Positions 61,235 through 64,000 of a stretch of 64,000 nucleotides of DNA are shown one piece after another. The notes under the pieces are model-generated. The model had not been told where the DNA came from, ran no database searches, and saw only the letters and a list, made by a program, of their open reading frames with translations. Every line of letters begins with the position of its first letter. Positions within the stretch are counted from its first letter, which is position 1. This stretch comes from Burkholderia aenigmatica (GTDB taxonomy: Bacteria > Pseudomonadota > Gammaproteobacteria > Burkholderiales > Burkholderiaceae). The position numbers and the translations under genes were made by a program. The stretch covers positions 47,864 through 111,863 of the forward strand of contig NZ_CABVQC010000022.1 in assembly GCF_902499175.1 (NCBI RefSeq), read 5' to 3'.

Positions 61235-62827
61235 ATGAATCAACCTGCTTCGTCCACCCCGAACAGTCCGGGTTCCGTCGAGCGCACCAGGCAGCTCGGC
61301 TACGCCGTCTTCCTGCTGGTGCTCGCGATCGGTGCGGTCTATATCGCCACACACCTGATCGACGATCTATCGCCGATGCGCGAAGGATCGCTGTTCCCGT
61401 ACCTGATGCTCGGCGCTGCACTGCTGATCGCGCTCGGCTTCGAATTCGTCAACGGTTTCCACGACACCGCGAACGCGGTCGCGACCGTGATCTATACGCA
61501 CTCGCTGACGCCGAATGTCGCGGTGATCTGGTCGGGCCTATGGAACTTCCTCGGCGTGATGATCTCGAGCGGCGCCGTCGCGTTCGGCATCCTGCAACTG
61601 CTGCCGGTCGAGCTGATCCTGCAGGTCGGCAGCGGCGCGGGCTTCGCGATGGTGTTCGCGCTGCTGATCGCCGCGATCGTGTGGAACCTCGCAACCTGGT
61701 ACTTCGGGTTGCCGTCGTCGAGCTCGCATACGCTGATCGGGTCGATCATCGGCGTCGGGCTGATGAACCAGCTGATGCACGGGCCGTCCGGCACGAGCGG
61801 CGTCGACTGGGGCCAGGCGCTCGGCGTCGGCAAGTCGCTGCTGTTCTCGCCGATCGTCGGCTTCCTCTGTGCAGCGCTGCTGCTGCTCGTGCTGAAAGCC
61901 CTCGTGCGGATTCCGGAGTTGTACAAGGAGCCGCCGAAGGATCAGCCGCCGCCGTTCTGGATTCGCTGCCTGCTGATCCTGACCTGCACGGGCGTGTCGT
62001 TCGCGCACGGTTCGAACGACGGGCAGAAAGGGATGGGCCTCATCATGCTGATCCTGATCGGCACGGTGCCGACCGCCTATGCGTTGAACAAGGCCGTCAC
62101 GCCGGCCGAGACGCAGACGTTCGTCGCGGTCGCGAACCAGGCAGCCGCGACGTTCGGGAAGTACACGAACGGCGTCGCACCGTCCGCGAACCCGCGCGCC
62201 GACGTCGAGCTTTACGTACAGCATCGCGAGCTGACGCCGGCCGTGATCCCCGCCGTTCAGCAATTGTCCACGTCGCTCGCGACCGCGGTCGGCGCGTCGG
62301 GCTCGATGGCGGCCGTGCCGCAACGCGACATCGACAACGTACGCAACACGATGTATCTGGTGTCCGAAGCAATCCGCCTGATCGAGAAATCCGGGCAGCC
62401 CGCGTTCGCCCCCGACGACAAGCTAGCGATCGACAACTATCGCAAGCAGCTCGACCACGCGACCAAGTTCATTCCGACGTGGGTGAAGGTTGCGGTCGCG
62501 ATTGCACTGGGCCTCGGCACGATGGTCGGCTGGAAGCGGATCGTCGTGACCGTCGGCGAGAAAATCGGCAAGCAGCATCTGACGTACGGACAGGGCGCGT
62601 CGGCCGAACTCGTCGCGATGCTCACGATCGGCGCGGCTGATGTGTACGGATTGCCCGTGTCGACGACCCATGTGCTGTCGTCGGGCGTCGCGGGCACGAT
62701 GGCGGCGAACGGCTCGGGGCTGCAATGGGGCACGGTGCGCAGCCTCGTGCTGGCGTGGGTGCTGACGCTGCCGGCGTCGATCGTGCTTGCCGGCGGGCTC
62801 TACTGGCTGTTCCGGTCGGTGGCCTGA
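61235..62827 (+). CDS. PitA-family inorganic phosphate transporter
   Basis: The 530-residue membrane protein has duplicated PHO4 signatures: GFEFVNGFHDTANAVATVIYTHSL in the first half and SFAHGSNDGQKGMGLIML in the second, with the C-terminal PVSTTHVLSSGVAGTMAANGSG. Its long central hydrophilic loop (about residues 285-400, Ala/Thr/Asp rich) is typical of PitA-type carriers that move metal-phosphate with protons. ATG at 61235. It stands alone behind a Pho-box-like element, unusual for a low-affinity carrier often expressed constitutively. Confidence 0.93.
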   Translation: MNQPASSTPNSPGSVERTRQLGYAVFLLVLAIGAVYIATHLIDDLSPMREGSLFPYLMLGAALLIALGFEFVNGFHDTANAVATVIYTHSLTPNVAVIWSGLWNFLGVMISSGAVAFGILQLLPVELILQVGSGAGFAMVFALLIAAIVWNLATWYFGLPSSSSHTLIGSIIGVGLMNQLMHGPSGTSGVDWGQALGVGKSLLFSPIVGFLCAALLLLVLKALVRIPELYKEPPKDQPPPFWIRCLLILTCTGVSFAHGSNDGQKGMGLIMLILIGTVPTAYALNKAVTPAETQTFVAVANQAAATFGKYTNGVAPSANPRADVELYVQHRELTPAVIPAVQQLSTSLATAVGASGSMAAVPQRDIDNVRNTMYLVSEAIRLIEKSGQPAFAPDDKLAIDNYRKQLDHATKFIPTWVKVAVAIALGLGTMVGWKRIVVTVGEKIGKQHLTYGQGASAELVAMLTIGAADVYGLPVSTTHVLSSGVAGTMAANGSGLQWGTVRSLVLAWVLTLPASIVLAGGLYWLFRSVA

Positions 62828-62839
62828 ACGAGCGGCGAC

Positions 62840-62863
62840 GGCGGTCGGTGAAAGCCGGCCGCC
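62840..62863 (+). terminator. GC hairpin after the Pit transporter gene
   Basis: GGCGGTCGG (62840-62848) pairs with CCGGCCGCC (62855-62863), nine base pairs with one G-U and a six-base loop, 13 bases after the stop codon. There is no T-run. Confidence 0.5.
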
Positions 62864-63077
62864 TCGCCTCGTGCAGACTCGACCCTTGCTTTTCCGCTGA
62901 AGCGCACCCGGCTCCCCGGCTCCACTGAACCGCGCTTCGCATCGGCCGGTGTCGCACCACCTGGCTTCTTCGCGGGACACGCACGCTCCCCCTTCGAATT
63001 GAAGCGCAAGATCTGGAGCGCATCGGCATACGTGCGACATTAGACTGGGGCCATCGACTCTCATCGTGGATCCCATC

Positions 63078-63893
63078 ATGCGCGCAACGCCACCGGACAC
63101 CGCTTCGCTGCCTCTATTCATGCCGCCTGCCGCGCAGCGAAGCCCGTCGGTGTCTCGTACCGATCCGCAGCCCGCGGTCGAATCCGACGACATCGCACAA
63201 CGCACGAACGCGCTCGACTGGGCAGCCGTCGCTGCCGAACTGGATCGCCACGGATGCGCGTGCGTGCCGGGCCTGCTGTCCGCGCACGACTGCGATGCGC
63301 TCGCGTCGCGCTATCCGGATGACGGGCTCTACCGATCGCGCGTCGTCATGGCGCGGCATGGCTTCGGGCGCGGCGAATACAAGTATTTCGCCTATCCGCT
63401 GCCTCCGCTCATTGCCGAGTTGCGTGCGACGATCTACCCGCATCTCGCGCCGATCGCGAATCGCTGGAACCAGGCGCTCGGCATCGACGCCCGGTATCCC
63501 GACGACCATGCGAGCTTCCTCGATCGTTGCCACGCAGCGGGACAGACACGGCCAACCCCGCTGATCCTGCAATACGGCCCGGACGACTATAACTGCCTCC
63601 ATCAGGATCTCTACGGCGAGCACGTGTTCCCGCTCCAGGTCGCCATCCTGCTGTCTGCGCCGGGGCGCGATTTCACGGGCGGGGAGTTCGTCCTGACGGA
63701 ACAGCGGCCGCGCATGCAGTCGCGTGCGGAAGTGGTGCCGCTGACACAAGGCGACGCGGTTATTTTCGCGGTCCATGGCAGACCGGTGCAGGGCACGCGC
63801 GGCGTCTACCGCGTCAACCTGCGTCACGGCGTGAGCCGCATCCGGGCCGGTCATCGTCATACGGTCGGCATCATCTTTCACGACGCGCAGTGA
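63078..63893 (+). CDS. 2-oxoglutarate/Fe(II)-dependent oxygenase-like protein
   Basis: The 271-residue protein carries a 2OG-Fe(II) dioxygenase core in its C-terminal half: the metal motif HQDLYGEHVFP (His and Asp in HxD), the second His region GDAVIFAVHGRPV and a conserved Arg patch (GVYRVNLRHGVSRIRAGHRHTVG). The N-terminal 50 residues are disordered-looking (Pro/Ser-rich). I chose ATG 63078; GTG 63066 is an alternative, and no good Shine-Dalgarno is visible before either. No neighbour suggests the substrate; relatives hydroxylate proteins or nucleic-acid bases. Confidence in the fold is good, in the function low. Confidence 0.8.
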   Translation: MRATPPDTASLPLFMPPAAQRSPSVSRTDPQPAVESDDIAQRTNALDWAAVAAELDRHGCACVPGLLSAHDCDALASRYPDDGLYRSRVVMARHGFGRGEYKYFAYPLPPLIAELRATIYPHLAPIANRWNQALGIDARYPDDHASFLDRCHAAGQTRPTPLILQYGPDDYNCLHQDLYGEHVFPLQVAILLSAPGRDFTGGEFVLTEQRPRMQSRAEVVPLTQGDAVIFAVHGRPVQGTRGVYRVNLRHGVSRIRAGHRHTVGIIFHDAQ

Positions 63894-63923
63894 CGTCTAT
63901 CGCCACGCACGGGGAACGGCGAT

Positions 63924-64000
63924 GCGGTTCGGCGGTTCGGCGGTTCGGCGGTTCGGCGGTTCGGCGGTTCGGCGGTTCGGCGGTTCGGCGGTTCGGCGGT
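63924..64000. repeat. Tandem repeat of an 8-bp unit GCGGTTCG
   Basis: The unit GCGGTTCG is repeated without interruption about 9.6 times (77 bases) and continues past the window edge, so its full copy number is unknown. It begins 31 bases after the stop of the oxygenase gene. Such perfect short arrays change copy number by slippage. Confidence 0.95.

Overview
This 64 kb window is high-GC DNA (many coding lines around 70-75% G+C) that reads as a Burkholderia replicon, most likely the Burkholderia cepacia complex. The reasons are dense GC3-rich genes, four Burkholderia-type trimeric porins with the mature start AQSS(V/I)TLYG, many LysR regulators, and accessory catabolic loci typical of the secondary chromosome. 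No rRNA, tRNA, CRISPR array, insertion sequence or phage module was recognised.

Layout. 1-5 kb: a cut-off response regulator, a periplasmic thioredoxin-like protein, a PaiB-type FMN protein divergent from a MocR regulator, and a lone LysR gene. 5.3-12.6 kb: a PQQ island with two porins and a quinoprotein dehydrogenase in one operon, a NarL-type regulator lacking the usual phospho-acceptor Asp, and a TonB-dependent receptor. 12.9-17.4 kb: a class A penicillin-binding protein, an ankyrin-like exported protein and a SnoaL-like protein. 17.4-23.1 kb: purine salvage (adenosine deaminase, NCS2 permease, LysR, Tat-exported nucleoside hydrolase, porin). 23.3-26.5 kb: an L,D-transpeptidase and an MFS carrier.

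26.6-33.3 kb: a lower-GC accessory stretch. Two operons of small soluble proteins (two Imm11-like, one DUF2750-like, one VOC, several unknown) flank a mechanosensitive channel gene. They look like immunity genes without recognisable toxins. 33.5-39.5 kb: lysine/pipecolate catabolism (ALDH7-type dehydrogenase, lysine permease, FAD oxidase, TetR). 39.5-49.6 kb: a phospholipase D-like protein, DeoR regulator, small conserved-looking protein, EamA exporter, NAD synthetase, an S53-S10 protease operon, and a LysE exporter with its divergent Lrp regulator. 49.8-54.8 kb: a guanidino-compound locus (LysR, ureohydrolase, MHS carrier, NCS1 permease).

54.86-55.81 kb is a small gene graveyard: a decayed queH and a glyA reduced by an in-frame deletion, with an orphan small gene between. 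55.9-64 kb: metE/metR divergent pair with inverted-repeat operators, cbtBA cobalt uptake behind a cobalamin riboswitch, a divergent histidine-phosphatase-like gene, a Pit phosphate transporter behind a Pho-box-like element, a 2OG-Fe(II) oxygenase, and an 8-bp tandem repeat running off the window end.

The strongest leads are the Glu-for-Asp regulator of the PQQ island, the two toxin-less immunity-like operons, the queH/glyA remnants, the shared 85-bp repeat at 3.4 and 12.8 kb, and the cobalamin-riboswitch promoter with a perfect 14-bp palindrome in its spacer. All family assignments are from reading the sequence; no database search was possible.
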